Source: Psychroflexus sp.
Lineage (GTDB): Bacteria > Bacteroidota > Bacteroidia > Flavobacteriales > Flavobacteriaceae
DNA: 34,602 bases
Direction: 5' to 3'
NCBI GenBank assembly: GCA_030457805.1
Contig: JAKDUG010000005.1
Coordinates: forward strand, 1-34,602
In this document: positions 1 through 10,791 of the stretch, in pieces
Position numbering within the stretch: the stretch's first letter is position 1
How the letters are laid out: the number at the start of each line of letters is the position of its first letter
The notes under the pieces: model-generated
Seen by the model: only the letters and a program-made list of their open reading frames with translations
Database searches by the model: none
What the model was told of the DNA's origin: nothing
Made by a program: the position numbers and the translations under genes

Positions 1-48
1 ATATTTTTCGAGAAAAGTCTTTTTAGTGCTTGTTTATTTGTTTTAAAG

Positions 49-3000
49 TTAAAATTTAAACCCAAATGAAAAAACTAAGCGGTTGTCTTCTTTACTGCTA
101 TAGAACCCAATATTAGCTGTTAAAGCATTAAATCCATTGATAAAAATAGAACCGCCATAAGAGTTGTGCCATTGATCTGTTTCCTCAATATCTGACCAAA
201 CACGCCCGTAATCAAAACCTGCGGATACGCCCACGCGAAGCGGAATGAAGTTTGTTTTGAATTTTGTAATTCCCACGCGCAAGTCTGTTGTTTGATAAAA
301 TGCATTTTTTCCCATAAAGCGTTCATTCCTGAAACCTCTCAAGCTTGTGTTTCCACCAATGGTGGCAGCGTGATAAAACTCATAATTATTCCCGATGATA
401 AATTCGCCTTGGGCTTTTGTGGCTAGGGTAGCGGCACCGCTTTCATGAATTGGATAGACAAAAGAGATGCTTGGTTTGACATAAGAAAATTCATTTTTGT
501 ATTTATTCTCTATATTTCTTTTATAGCCAGCAGTTAAGTCTAATTCGATTCCGCGTCTAGGTAAAGCAATCATCATGCCTTTTGTATTGTAGTTGATACC
601 TACTTCAGCCCCTGCGTAGAGTTGCTTTTCGTAAATATTATCTGTTGATGAAAAATATTGTTCAGAGAAACTGTCAGTGTTTTCAATAAGCTTATTAGAC
701 TCGAGAATCAACTTTGCATGTCCTCTGAAATAGTCATCTTTTCGATAAATCAAGGCAGGGGATAGCGACCATCTTTTTAATTTTGTTCTGTTGAAATCTC
801 GATCAACTTCATCTTTGTCATATGTTGTATTGTTTCCTATTCCGAAAAAGTTTGACAGGTAATTTCCACTCGAAAAATAAGCGTCAATACCAAAATTCCA
901 GTTGTAGAAAAGATGAGCAAACTCTCCCCTATATTCTAACTCAACGCCATCGCTCAGCGCCATGTAATTGGCTGTGATTTCATGCTGACTTGTAAAGGGG
1001 TTTTTAGCAAATCCTTCATGTGTGATTTTGGTTTGAAGTCCGATTTGGAAACCGCGATCACCACTGTAATCAATTGATGGTAGTAGCACAGTGCTTGTGA
1101 ATTTACGTTTGTTTGGGTTGTAATTATTGATGTCATAAGAATCAGTCAAGAATTTCGAAGTCACATTCTTAAAGGTGTTGTTTTTCGATTTGTAGTCATA
1201 GACCTTTGCACTTTTAGGATTCTCAAAATCATAAACATCATGTTCTTCGCCACCTATAATCTTTAACGGAATCAGATGGTTTCCTTGCCCCTTAATTTTG
1301 ATTTCGTCATCGCCATCCAGGCTATAAAGCCATATTTCTTTGGTTTCTTTTTTAGTGTAGCTTTGATCAAAAATTAACTCTTCTTCTTCAAAAATTTGAA
1401 TCTGTGTGATGCCGTCTTTTTGGCGTTCAATTTCAATACGGTTGTCTTCATTGGTTGCCGTCACAACTTCATGTTTCTTAAATACTTTGTAGTAATCTCT
1501 TGAGATTTGTAAAAGATTGTCGCGGCGTTGTTTTAAAATGTCCTTAATGTCATCTATACTTTCATCCTGCACATCGTGAAGTAAATGACCAAAAGCATCT
1601 TCAATGGCATCATCAGAGATTTGGTCTTGAATAAATTTGGCTTGTTTCTCCCAGTCTTTCTGAGAGGAATGCTCAATTAGGCTTTGATCAAGAACATATC
1701 CCGAATAGTTAAACCATTCAATGTTTTTGATTGTTGGCTTATAGGTTTGCATTTTACGCAATAGCGGAATTCCAAACTTCACCATGTGCACAAGTGGCCC
1801 ATCGTATTTAGGAAAAGCTTGGTCGCGATCTCTCGGGATAGGTTTGTATAATTTTGTGCCGTCATCTTGTTTTTGAAGCGCCCAGCGCCATTGATCTGCA
1901 TGTCGATCCCAATCACCGATGAGCATATCAAAAAGACGTGCTCTGATGAATAATTCTTCGTCTATTTTTGAATCTTTATCGTCTTGCAATTCAAGGTATA
2001 AATCTTTTGTGCTGATAATGTCATCAGCATCTCCAAAGGTGTCAAATGACTTATTTTCATCGCCAACATGCTCTTCAAACATATACAATTTGTCTCCGTA
2101 AGTGTCATTAAATCGACCGAGATTCTTTTGTTTAGGGACGTAAAAAATTTCTGGATTGGCATGATAAATATCAATCTGATCTAACAAACTTCCGATCGCA
2201 AAGGGGGCGTAAGGATGGGCTGTTGTATAGAAATCCTGAACGAGTTCTTCAGCAACCGTATTTTTCATAAAATCGACGATGTAGTGGTCTTTGATAGAGG
2301 TTTGTAAAAAGCGAACAGCACTTTTCCGTAATTCGCGAATGTTGTATTCATGTTCTTCATTATTGACAAGACGCAAGCTGCGAGATTGAGTTCCTCCACC
2401 AGCTCTGACGGCATGTAAATCATTGCCTAAACTGTCTAAAAACAAGACAGGTGAATTGATTTTTCGACTGTAAATTTGGCGGTAATGATCACCCCAAAGC
2501 CATTTGTATAATTTGGTGACATCAGTTTCTTCATCTGTATAAACTGAAGCTTTATAATGTGACCCAAATTCTGAATTGTCATGATAATCTAGCTCTTCAA
2601 GTTCTTCTTTTTTTAATGCAATATCAGTTTTAAAGACAAGTTGTGCCGCATCATCTTTGTCCAATTCATAAATCTGGACTTCTGATGTCCCATCTTTAAA
2701 AACATTGAGCTTGACAAAACCATAGTTATCAGATCCAAAATGACCTTCATCTTCATCAGGCCGTGTTTTTTTTGTTTTTGCTGTTGCGCCACTAATAATC
2801 TGTGGGATGCCATCATCAGTGAGGAACTGGAGATTGCGGTGATTTCCAGAAACGAAAATCACATCTTCAAACTGGCTTGCTAACGTTTCTAAGCGTCCTG
2901 ACAAAAAATTTAACTCTGGTGAATAAAAATTTTGCTTTGTAAAACCACCCATACGACCGATAAAGCCTTTTCGTGAAGCACTAAAAACGGGATGATGTAC

Positions 3001-3636
3001 AGCGACGATAATCGTTTTACTTTGCTCGTCTTTTAGGACGTCTTTAAATTCTGCGAAAAAATCTTCACGTGTTTTGATTTCACAATCATTATTAATATAA
3101 GGGTAGTTATCCCAGTTTTCGAGATACCATTCTGAATCTACCATGACAAGTTCTACTTCATCACTTAGGGATTCGCTTTCAATAGGGCAACCATCGTTGG
3201 GCCAAAATTCACTGTCTGAATTATCTTGCAAAAAAGATTCTAGATCATCAATCGCCTTATTACCTTTTTTATTCCATTCGTGATACCCAGGGATGTATAT
3301 ACGCTTGCCATTAAAAGTTTTTAAAGGCTCCATCAAGCTGTTTTCTAAAAACTTTTCTTCAGCTTTTCTCTCTTTCTTATCATTTGGGTAGCCGTGTTTT
3401 CTGGTCTGGTTTCCCAAACCGACAAAAATGGCATTTTCATCATCTTGAGAAGCCTTAACGATGGCGGTAAGTATTTCTTTAGCTTTTGATTTTTTAACAA
3501 TACCTGTGTTGGCAGTTAGATAAAGCGAGGTTGAAATTTCTTTATCTTGAGCTGACATCAAACTGACCAAGCAAATGGAAAGGATAATTGAAAAATAGCA
3601 TTTGCAGGTCTTAGAGTGAATGAGCAGAATTTTCAT
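49..3636 (-). CDS. Outer-membrane fusion protein: signal peptide, calcineurin-like metallophosphoesterase-like domain (degenerate), central domain, C-terminal BamA/TamA-like beta-barrel
   Basis: 1195-aa ORF. N-terminal hydrophobic leader ending SAQD; IPGYHEW, AVHHP and SGNHRNLQ align with metallophosphoesterase motifs; C-terminal GGNTSLRGFRNERFMG is the BamA-type motif and the protein ends SFGFKF. Confidence 0.85.
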   Translation of the reverse strand: MKILLIHSKTCKCYFSIILSICLVSLMSAQDKEISTSLYLTANTGIVKKSKAKEILTAIVKASQDDENAIFVGLGNQTRKHGYPNDKKERKAEEKFLENSLMEPLKTFNGKRIYIPGYHEWNKKGNKAIDDLESFLQDNSDSEFWPNDGCPIESESLSDEVELVMVDSEWYLENWDNYPYINNDCEIKTREDFFAEFKDVLKDEQSKTIIVAVHHPVFSASRKGFIGRMGGFTKQNFYSPELNFLSGRLETLASQFEDVIFVSGNHRNLQFLTDDGIPQIISGATAKTKKTRPDEDEGHFGSDNYGFVKLNVFKDGTSEVQIYELDKDDAAQLVFKTDIALKKEELEELDYHDNSEFGSHYKASVYTDEETDVTKLYKWLWGDHYRQIYSRKINSPVLFLDSLGNDLHAVRAGGGTQSRSLRLVNNEEHEYNIRELRKSAVRFLQTSIKDHYIVDFMKNTVAEELVQDFYTTAHPYAPFAIGSLLDQIDIYHANPEIFYVPKQKNLGRFNDTYGDKLYMFEEHVGDENKSFDTFGDADDIISTKDLYLELQDDKDSKIDEELFIRARLFDMLIGDWDRHADQWRWALQKQDDGTKLYKPIPRDRDQAFPKYDGPLVHMVKFGIPLLRKMQTYKPTIKNIEWFNYSGYVLDQSLIEHSSQKDWEKQAKFIQDQISDDAIEDAFGHLLHDVQDESIDDIKDILKQRRDNLLQISRDYYKVFKKHEVVTATNEDNRIEIERQKDGITQIQIFEEEELIFDQSYTKKETKEIWLYSLDGDDEIKIKGQGNHLIPLKIIGGEEHDVYDFENPKSAKVYDYKSKNNTFKNVTSKFLTDSYDINNYNPNKRKFTSTVLLPSIDYSGDRGFQIGLQTKITHEGFAKNPFTSQHEITANYMALSDGVELEYRGEFAHLFYNWNFGIDAYFSSGNYLSNFFGIGNNTTYDKDEVDRDFNRTKLKRWSLSPALIYRKDDYFRGHAKLILESNKLIENTDSFSEQYFSSTDNIYEKQLYAGAEVGINYNTKGMMIALPRRGIELDLTAGYKRNIENKYKNEFSYVKPSISFVYPIHESGAATLATKAQGEFIIGNNYEFYHAATIGGNTSLRGFRNERFMGKNAFYQTTDLRVGITKFKTNFIPLRVGVSAGFDYGRVWSDIEETDQWHNSYGGSIFINGFNALTANIGFYSSKEDNRLVFSFGFKF

Positions 3637-3874
3637 GCGTTTTGTTTTATTAGAATAGGTGGATCTAAAATCTTAAAAAAAATTGAGTAATTAGCTTTTT
3701 TAACGCATTATAACATATCTAAATTATTTATTTAGTTTTGGCGACAAAGCATGAAGAGGCACTTATAAAAATGTAATTTTGTCAAAGGACCTTTCTGTCC
3801 TAATTTCACAATGAAGTATTTTCATTCTGTAGTAATAGATAAAACAAAATATATAATCATAAATACAATATCTT

Positions 3875-4366
3875 ATGCACATCAAATTTAAAAATTCAGA
3901 AATCAGTCTCAAAGGTCATTTCCCACAAGTTAATGATCAATTCCCAGAATTAAAACTGGTCAATACTGATTTAACTGAAGTGTCTTCAAATGATTTTAAA
4001 GGAAAAAAACTTGTTTTTAATATTTTTCCAAGTGTCGATACCGCTGTTTGTGCCATGCAGTTAAAACAGTTTTCAAATAGCTTAAAAGACCGTGAGGATG
4101 TGACTTTGGTTTTTACATCTCTTGATCTTCCGTTTGCATTTCAACGTTTTTGTGGTGCTGAAGGTATTGATAATGCAATAACAGCTTCAGATTTTAGGTA
4201 CCGCGCTATTGAAAAACTAGGTGTTTTGATGGAAGAAGGCCCACTGAAGAACTTATATGCTCGGGCGGTCATTGTTTGTGATGAGAATTTAAAAATCACT
4301 TATGCAGAATTGGTTGATGAAGTGACAAATGAACCTGACTATGACGCGGCTATGAAACATCTTTAA
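3875..4366 (+). CDS. tpx: Thiol peroxidase (Tpx-type peroxiredoxin)
   Basis: 163 aa; FPSVDTAVCAMQ (peroxidatic Cys) and DLPFAFQRFCGAEG (resolving Cys) are Tpx signatures. Confidence 0.92.
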   Translation: MHIKFKNSEISLKGHFPQVNDQFPELKLVNTDLTEVSSNDFKGKKLVFNIFPSVDTAVCAMQLKQFSNSLKDREDVTLVFTSLDLPFAFQRFCGAEGIDNAITASDFRYRAIEKLGVLMEEGPLKNLYARAVIVCDENLKITYAELVDEVTNEPDYDAAMKHL

Positions 4367-4390
4367 AATATAATAGGATTTTAATCACAA

Positions 4391-4435
4391 AAAAACCTTT
4401 GAATTTTATTATAAAAATTGAGTTCAAAGGTTTTT
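4391..4435. terminator. Bidirectional intrinsic terminator between convergent tpx and the S9 peptidase
   Basis: Perfect inverted repeat aaaaacctttgaa (4391-4403) / ttcaaaggttttt (4423-4435) with A/T tracts. Confidence 0.8.
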
Positions 4436-4461
4436 ATGTTTTGCTTTGTAAGCGTTTTATT

Positions 4462-6348
4462 TTATAAAGTTTCTCCTAACCATTTATAAAATTCACGTTG
4501 CCATATCAATGAATTTTGACCGTCAAGCACCCAGTGGTTTTCTTTTGGGAAATAGAGTAATTTACTTTTGATACCTTGTAATTGTGCAGCTTGAAAAGCT
4601 TCTAAACCCTGCCCAATTGGCACTCTGAAATCTCGACCACCTTGGATGATCAAGATGGGTGTATCCCAATTTTGAACATAATTAACTGGGTTAAAAACAT
4701 CATAGGATTTTTGTGCAGCAGCATTGTCTTTTTCCCAATAAGGGCCTCCTAAATCCCAGTTGACAAAGAACATTTCCTCAGTAGTGCCGTACATACTTTG
4801 CCAGTTGAAAATACCATCGTGAGCGATAAAGCTTTTAAATCTTTTGTTGTGATGTCCAGCGAGATAAAAAGCAGAATAACCACCATAGCTTGCGCCAACA
4901 CAAGCTAAACGCGATTCATCAACATAGCTTTCTTCGGCGATATCATCGATAGCAGCTAAATAGTCTTCCATATTTTGTCCGCCGTAATCTTTACTGATTT
5001 GTTCATTCCACTCAACACCATAACCAGGCATACCACGGCGGTTTGGTGCAATAACAATATAACCTTCAGCAGCCATCAATTGGAAATTCCAACGAAAAGA
5101 GTAAAACTGACTCAAAGCACCTTGCGGACCTCCTTGGCAATATAAAAGTGTTGGATACTTTTTATTTTTATCAAAATTTGGAGGATAAGCCACCCAGCTC
5201 AACATTTCTTGACCATCTGTTGTTTCGGTCATGCGCTTTTCAATTTTCCCAAGCGTCAGCTTATCGTAAACATCATCATTTTGATGTGTCAATTGTTGCA
5301 TCTTTCCATTTCTAGAATTGACAATATACAGTTCTGAAGCGTGATTCATGTCTTGGCGAGCAATCACAAGATCGCGTTTGTTTTGTCCGATGATGCCTTG
5401 TACATCAAATTGGCCATCAGTGATTTGATGTGGCTTTTGATTGGCTTTGGCTTTAATTTCAAAAAGCTGAACCGTCCCTTGCGTCGGTGCGACAAAGTAG
5501 ATGCTTTTTCCATTGTCAGCCCACTGAAAGCTGTTGACCGTTCCATCCCAAGCAGCAGTTAAGTTGATGTGTTCTCCATCTTTAGAAATGACAATATCAT
5601 TCTTGTCAGATTCGTAGCCGTCACGTGCCATTTGTAACCATCCTAAATTTCCCTTTGAAGAATAGGCCGGGGCAGTATCATAACCTTTGTTATCAGGCGT
5701 TAAGTTGCGTGTTTCTTTAGTTTCTAGGTTATAAGCATAAATATCTGTGTTAGTGCTGATAGCATAATCTGCACCGCTCAATTTTTTACTGACATAAAGA
5801 ATTTCTGTTCCTTCGGGATTCCAGATGTAATCTTCAGATCCACCAAAAGGTTCTGTTGGCGAGTCGAAAGCTTCTCCTGGCATGATGTCAATCTCTTGAT
5901 CACCATTGACTTTTTTATAAAAAACATGATTGAATTTTCCATCTTGCCACTCATCCCAATGGCGGTAATTCAAACTTGTATAAATTTTGACATCAGATTC
6001 AGGGACATCTTCATAAAAATCATCACCTGTTACTTTTTCAAGTTTGACAGATTTTGTCAGTAATTCATAAGTGCCATCTGGAGAAATCTGCGTTTGTTCG
6101 AGATACTTCTCTGGAAAAGAAATTTCGGTTGCTTCTCCTCCTTTTAAAGAAATTTTGTAATGTTTTGTTTTAGAGGTGTTAGCTTCAATCTGGTATTGTG
6201 AGCTACTAAAAATAACATGCTGACCATCTATACTAATTCCTTGGCCGCTCACTTTTTTAAGTTGAATGAGTTGCTCAGGAGTCATCACATCTTGAGCCGT
6301 TGCGAGGGTTACAATAAACCCAAGCACGAAGACAAAAATTTGTTTCAT
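4462..6348 (-). CDS. S9 family peptidase (prolyl oligopeptidase/acylaminoacyl peptidase type), secreted
   Basis: 628 aa; signal peptide MKQIFVFVLGFIVTLATAQD; catalytic GASYGGYSAF (Ser), GGRDFRVP (Asp), ENHWV (His). Confidence 0.92.
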   Translation of the reverse strand: MKQIFVFVLGFIVTLATAQDVMTPEQLIQLKKVSGQGISIDGQHVIFSSSQYQIEANTSKTKHYKISLKGGEATEISFPEKYLEQTQISPDGTYELLTKSVKLEKVTGDDFYEDVPESDVKIYTSLNYRHWDEWQDGKFNHVFYKKVNGDQEIDIMPGEAFDSPTEPFGGSEDYIWNPEGTEILYVSKKLSGADYAISTNTDIYAYNLETKETRNLTPDNKGYDTAPAYSSKGNLGWLQMARDGYESDKNDIVISKDGEHINLTAAWDGTVNSFQWADNGKSIYFVAPTQGTVQLFEIKAKANQKPHQITDGQFDVQGIIGQNKRDLVIARQDMNHASELYIVNSRNGKMQQLTHQNDDVYDKLTLGKIEKRMTETTDGQEMLSWVAYPPNFDKNKKYPTLLYCQGGPQGALSQFYSFRWNFQLMAAEGYIVIAPNRRGMPGYGVEWNEQISKDYGGQNMEDYLAAIDDIAEESYVDESRLACVGASYGGYSAFYLAGHHNKRFKSFIAHDGIFNWQSMYGTTEEMFFVNWDLGGPYWEKDNAAAQKSYDVFNPVNYVQNWDTPILIIQGGRDFRVPIGQGLEAFQAAQLQGIKSKLLYFPKENHWVLDGQNSLIWQREFYKWLGETL

Positions 6349-6554
6349 GAGTAATTATATTTGATTTCTCACAAATTTAGAATTATTAAAAGACTCGGTG
6401 GCTCTGATTCTATATCATTTGAGTTGTATCAAGTATTTTAACAGGTTTTCATTGATTGATCTTCCTCAGTTTCAACACATGTTAAGATCCTGTCAAGCTC
6501 CATTTAAATGCTTTATTTTCTATATATATTACCTTATATTTCAAAAAAATAGAG

Positions 6555-7280
6555 ATGGATATTGTTATTATTACGGGTGGAAGTAAAGGAATAGGTCGGG
6601 CTTTGGTGGAGCATTATGCCGCAGAAAATTATAAGGTTTTTGCTTTGTCACGAAGTCATGAAGCCTTTGATAACTTCACGCAAGTGTCAGTTGATTTGAC
6701 AGATATATCAGCAGCTGAGCATATTTTTGAAGGTGTTTTAGAGCAACTTAAAACTTGTGATATTTCATCATTGACATTAATTAATAATGCAGGACGCTTG
6801 GGGGACATCAAGCATTTGGAAGATTTAAAATCAGATGATGTTTCAAAAAGCATACAGTTGAATATCACGGCTGCATTTCTTTTATCAAGTATGTTTATCG
6901 ACTTTGGAAAAGCTTATGCATGTCCAAAACACATTTTGAATATTTCATCAGGCGCTGCTTCATCAGCTTATGCGGGTTGGAGTGTTTACTGCGCAACGAA
7001 ATCAGCGATTGATATGCTGACCGCTACAATTGCTGTGGAGCAAGGTGAAAAAGAGAATCCTGTTAGCTGTTACGGTATTCGTCCCGGTGTTGTCGATACT
7101 GAGATGCAGACACAGATCAGAAGCTCAAATGCTGAAGATTTTGAGAATGTTCAAAAATTTAAAGACTTGAAAGAAAGCGATCAATTGTACAAGCCTAAAT
7201 TTGTGGCCAAACGAATTTTTAAGCTGTTAACTTCTCAGAAATTAACTTCTGGACAAACGGTTGATTTAAGGGAAGCCTAA
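6555..7280 (+). CDS. SDR family NAD(P)-dependent oxidoreductase (sepiapterin reductase-like)
   Basis: TGGSKGIGR cofactor motif, NNAG, NISSGAA catalytic Ser, YCATK catalytic Tyr/Lys. Confidence 0.9.
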   Translation: MDIVIITGGSKGIGRALVEHYAAENYKVFALSRSHEAFDNFTQVSVDLTDISAAEHIFEGVLEQLKTCDISSLTLINNAGRLGDIKHLEDLKSDDVSKSIQLNITAAFLLSSMFIDFGKAYACPKHILNISSGAASSAYAGWSVYCATKSAIDMLTATIAVEQGEKENPVSCYGIRPGVVDTEMQTQIRSSNAEDFENVQKFKDLKESDQLYKPKFVAKRIFKLLTSQKLTSGQTVDLREA

Positions 7281-7287
7281 GCTTTAT

Positions 7288-7324
7288 AAAAAAACAGAAG
7301 CTGTTTGACAACTTCTGTTTTTTT
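7288..7324. terminator. Intrinsic terminator between convergent genes
   Basis: aaaaaaacagaag / cttctgttttttt inverted repeat. Confidence 0.75.
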
Positions 7325-7337
7325 GTTTTAAATGATC

Positions 7338-7880
7338 TCAAGCACTTTTTTTCAGCGCTAAGTTTTGTTGAATCTCCGCAGACCACTTTTGAGCAGCTTG
7401 GAGCTCGCCATAAACTTGTGGGCTTTCATCGTAATTGAAAAATTCAAGAACGATTGCATTTTGATTTTTTTGTAAAGCTTCAAAGGTCAATCCGATACGC
7501 TCAACTCTTTCGCCACTTTTTTTATTTGGTTTTGATGTGGTTTTCAATAATCTTGCTTTTTTGATTTCATTGAGATCAATCATTTGCTTGACGATATTTT
7601 CATTTTGTTCTTTATAAAAAAATATTTTCTGCTTTGTTTGGTCTATGCCAATCGCAAAGTGGTGTAAAGTATCGTATTGATCTATTTGGCAGCTGTGTTC
7701 CGCAGCATAAGTTGTCAATAGGTTGCTGAGTTTTTTATCTATTTGAACTTTATTTCTGTGCATTAATATAAAAGGTAAGCAGGCAATAGCTATCACCAAA
7801 ACACCGATTAAGACACTTCCTAAATCTAATTCCATTGTTTCTTGTTTTAAAAATTTTAATGATAAGTTTTGATTCATCAA
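7338..7880 (-). CDS. Hypothetical protein with N-terminal transmembrane helix (likely true start at Met16, ~7835)
   Basis: Single long ORF; hydrophobic segment SVLIGVLVIAIACLPFILM; no recognised catalytic motif. Confidence 0.7.
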   Translation of the reverse strand: MMNQNLSLKFLKQETMELDLGSVLIGVLVIAIACLPFILMHRNKVQIDKKLSNLLTTYAAEHSCQIDQYDTLHHFAIGIDQTKQKIFFYKEQNENIVKQMIDLNEIKKARLLKTTSKPNKKSGERVERIGLTFEALQKNQNAIVLEFFNYDESPQVYGELQAAQKWSAEIQQNLALKKSA

Positions 7881-7927
7881 TCTTTGTTGATGTATCTTTT
7901 AAATACTCTTTGAATGAATTATTTAAC

Positions 7928-8296
7928 TTACCAAAAACAATGGAAAGGGTAGGTGATATCAGATTTTCGTTGCTGTATCAAAAGATTGACAGCTTGTGTT
8001 GAATAACTTGTAAAGTTTGCGTTTAGAAGATTTTCATGCACCACCTGAAATGATGAAAAACTTGGAGAAGTTTCTTCAAAATTTGTACTAAAGACTTCAT
8101 CTGAAATAGCATAAGTATCAAAGTCTGAGAGGTGAAAGAAATACTGCACCGAGATAGCAGAAATACGATCTTCCTGATTTTTGTTTTTAACGAAAGAGAA
8201 ATCAGCTGTCTGTGCTGCAGGGCTATAAAGCACTATTGCAAAACAATAGACAAAGACAAGAAAAAAACCGAGTTTGTTACCGACTTTTAATTTCAT
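7928..8296 (-). CDS. Small hypothetical protein with signal peptide/N-terminal TM
   Basis: 122 aa ORF with leader FFLVFVYCFAIVLYSPAAQTA. Confidence 0.6.
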   Translation of the reverse strand: MKLKVGNKLGFFLVFVYCFAIVLYSPAAQTADFSFVKNKNQEDRISAISVQYFFHLSDFDTYAISDEVFSTNFEETSPSFSSFQVVHENLLNANFTSYSTQAVNLLIQQRKSDITYPFHCFW

Positions 8297-8589
8297 ACAA
8301 CAAAGTTAAAACAATATTTTTTTGCAGAATGCATAAATAAATCTTAAAATTTTGTGGGAAAGCTAATTCATGAAGATCAAATCCATTTTGTGCCCAGTTT
8401 TTCTAATTCTAAATTCAGTAATCTAAGTGACTCCGGTGCAATAATATTTGTGTTGATTTTTAGCTTTTTTGACTTGTTGACTTTTAGCGTATAGTTTCCC
8501 ACAAACCTCTTAAATTTCTCTTTACTGAATAGACATTTTTTTCTTGTATTTGATTTACATTGACATAAAAATTAAAGAAGAGCTCTTAG

Positions 8590-9900
8590 CTAAAGTAATT
8601 TACCCGAAAGGAAAAAAGCTGCAACTGAAAAATAAATTATGATGCCTGTAACATCAACTAGCGTTGCCACAAAAGGAGCTGAAGCTGTTGCTGGATCGAG
8701 ACCAAATCTGCGCAAAGCAAAAGGAATCAGTGAGCCGGAAAGGGTTCCCCAAAGCACAATAAAAATCAGAGATATAGACACAGCTAAAGCTATTGAAAGC
8801 CAGAATTCACCGTAATCATAGATGCCTGTTTGTTGCCAAATTAAGATTCTGACAAAACCAATAACTCCTAAAATACTTCCCAATAAAAAGCCTGAGAAAA
8901 ACTCTTTTCGCATGACGTACCACCAATCTTTTAAACGTAATTCCCTTAAAGCCATGGCACGAATAATAAGCGAGGCAGCTTGCGAACCAGAGTTACCACC
9001 ACTAGAAACAACAAGCGGTACGAATAAAGCCAAGACAACAGCTTTTTCAATTTCGCCATCGAAATAACCCATGGCAGAAGCTGTGAGCATTTCCCCAATA
9101 AAAAGAACAATTAACCAACCCGCTCTTTTTCTGACCATTTCAGTCCATGGTGTATCAATATAAGACAATTCTAAACCTTCAACACCACCAAATTTTTGGA
9201 TATCTTCTGTGTCACGGTCTTTCATTTTATCTAAAATATCATCAAAAGTGACAATTCCAACAAGTGAATCATTATCTGTCACAATCGGTAGGGCAGAGCG
9301 GTCATATTTATCAAATGTGTTGAAAGCATCTTCAATATTAGTATTGGCACGAATGGCAATAAACTTCTCATCCATCAATGTGGAGATCTCTGTTTTTCTT
9401 TCAGCCAGAAGGATTTGACCCACTCTCAAGTCGTCAATCAAACGATTTTGGGCATCTACGATATAAATAAAGTTGAGTGTTTCAGCTTTTTTACCGTGTT
9501 TTCTGATTTGATCCATGACCTTTTCAACCGTCCAATCCGGTCTGGCTTGGATGTAATACGGGGTCATCAATCGTGCAATGCTATCTTTTTGATAACCAAT
9601 CAGATTGAGCGCAATATTACGTTCCTCATTGTTTAATAAATTCACCATACGTTTGATCAGCTCATCGGGGAAATTATCAAACATGTCGGTTCGGTCATCC
9701 GGACTCATGGCATTGATCAATTCTGCCATATCTTTATCGCCAAAATCTTTGATGATTTCCTGCTTGACATGATTTTCAAAATAACTAAAAACTTCAGCTT
9801 TTTTTTCAGCCAACATTAAGAATGAAAGATCTCTTTCTTTATCATCTAAAGCAACAAGATGCTCAGCTATGTCAGCTGGATGTTTGTCTTTAATTTGCAT
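8590..9900 (-). CDS. mgtE: Magnesium transporter MgtE
   Basis: MgtE N domain (HPADIAEHL...MSPDDRTDMFDNFP), CBS region, membrane domain with PLVVSSGGNSGSQAASL. Confidence 0.94.
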   Translation of the reverse strand: MQIKDKHPADIAEHLVALDDKERDLSFLMLAEKKAEVFSYFENHVKQEIIKDFGDKDMAELINAMSPDDRTDMFDNFPDELIKRMVNLLNNEERNIALNLIGYQKDSIARLMTPYYIQARPDWTVEKVMDQIRKHGKKAETLNFIYIVDAQNRLIDDLRVGQILLAERKTEISTLMDEKFIAIRANTNIEDAFNTFDKYDRSALPIVTDNDSLVGIVTFDDILDKMKDRDTEDIQKFGGVEGLELSYIDTPWTEMVRKRAGWLIVLFIGEMLTASAMGYFDGEIEKAVVLALFVPLVVSSGGNSGSQAASLIIRAMALRELRLKDWWYVMRKEFFSGFLLGSILGVIGFVRILIWQQTGIYDYGEFWLSIALAVSISLIFIVLWGTLSGSLIPFALRRFGLDPATASAPFVATLVDVTGIIIYFSVAAFFLSGKLL

Positions 9901-10061
9901 GATTTTTCTGTTTTCTAGGTTCTATAAGCTGTTTGTATTTTAGTTTAAGCCAAGGCTGCACCCGAATTTTGGTCGAACAAATGTAGATGTTTATCTGCTA
10001 TGAACAAAATAAGCTTTGGCGGCTTAGCGATTGGTCAAATGGATTTTTATGAACTTGTGTT

Positions 10062-10757
10062 TTAGAGAGTTTTTTGTTGGAGAGCAACCGCATATTCTTC
10101 AGCAAAAATTTCACTTTGTTTAGATTTGTATTGCACAATATACCGCGGATGGTTAAAAGTGATGATGTCATCAAATAGTTTTTCCTTGGCATTGATGCGT
10201 TTGAGGAATTTTGCATTTTTTTTGCCTAACACAAAACAAGTCGAAGTATCAATACCACAATCGATTTGTTTTTTGAGATTTGTCACGATAAAGCTTTCAA
10301 GAGTTTTAAAAAGAGAAGTAAAATCATAGTAATTACAATTGACCCAATTCTCTTTTTCGTTTTTCCTCAGAAACCCTAGAGGACAGACTGAATTGATATA
10401 AAAATCTTGATAAAACTTTTCGGGACCGCCATGTTTTTCAATCAATTGATAAACGAAAACCGATGAAGGTTCATGTGATTTGACATCAGGTATATGAAGG
10501 CCACAATTTTCTTCCAATCGCTTTGTATCTGTAAATGGAATACCTGTGACACCGGCGCCAAGTCGACCAGGATTGATGCCAACAATCAGCTGTCTCTTTT
10601 TTGAATCATTAAAAAAATGCCTGTAAAATTTTTCAATTGTATCTCTGACCATGACATTGTCTTGGTATGGATTTATCACGCGAAGATTGGTATCCAACTC
10701 TTCTGCCAGCTCTAATTGATGGTAGTAAGCAATGATTTTATCGGCAAAATTGGACAT
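10062..10757 (-). CDS. Uracil-DNA glycosylase-fold protein, SMUG2/DUF4918 type
   Basis: LIVGINPGRLGAGVTGIPFTD and FNHPRY match UDG-superfamily motifs as arranged in the SMUG2 family. Confidence 0.8.
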   Translation of the reverse strand: MSNFADKIIAYYHQLELAEELDTNLRVINPYQDNVMVRDTIEKFYRHFFNDSKKRQLIVGINPGRLGAGVTGIPFTDTKRLEENCGLHIPDVKSHEPSSVFVYQLIEKHGGPEKFYQDFYINSVCPLGFLRKNEKENWVNCNYYDFTSLFKTLESFIVTNLKKQIDCGIDTSTCFVLGKKNAKFLKRINAKEKLFDDIITFNHPRYIVQYKSKQSEIFAEEYAVALQQKTL

Positions 10758-10791
10758 GTCTTTATATTTTAATTCATAACATAGAAAAATT

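Noticed and set aside
8297-10061. Mg2+ riboswitch (M-box/ykoK) for mgtE
   Set aside because: The ~160-bp region upstream of mgtE shows no recognisable M-box conserved core and this class is not expected here; could not be computed.
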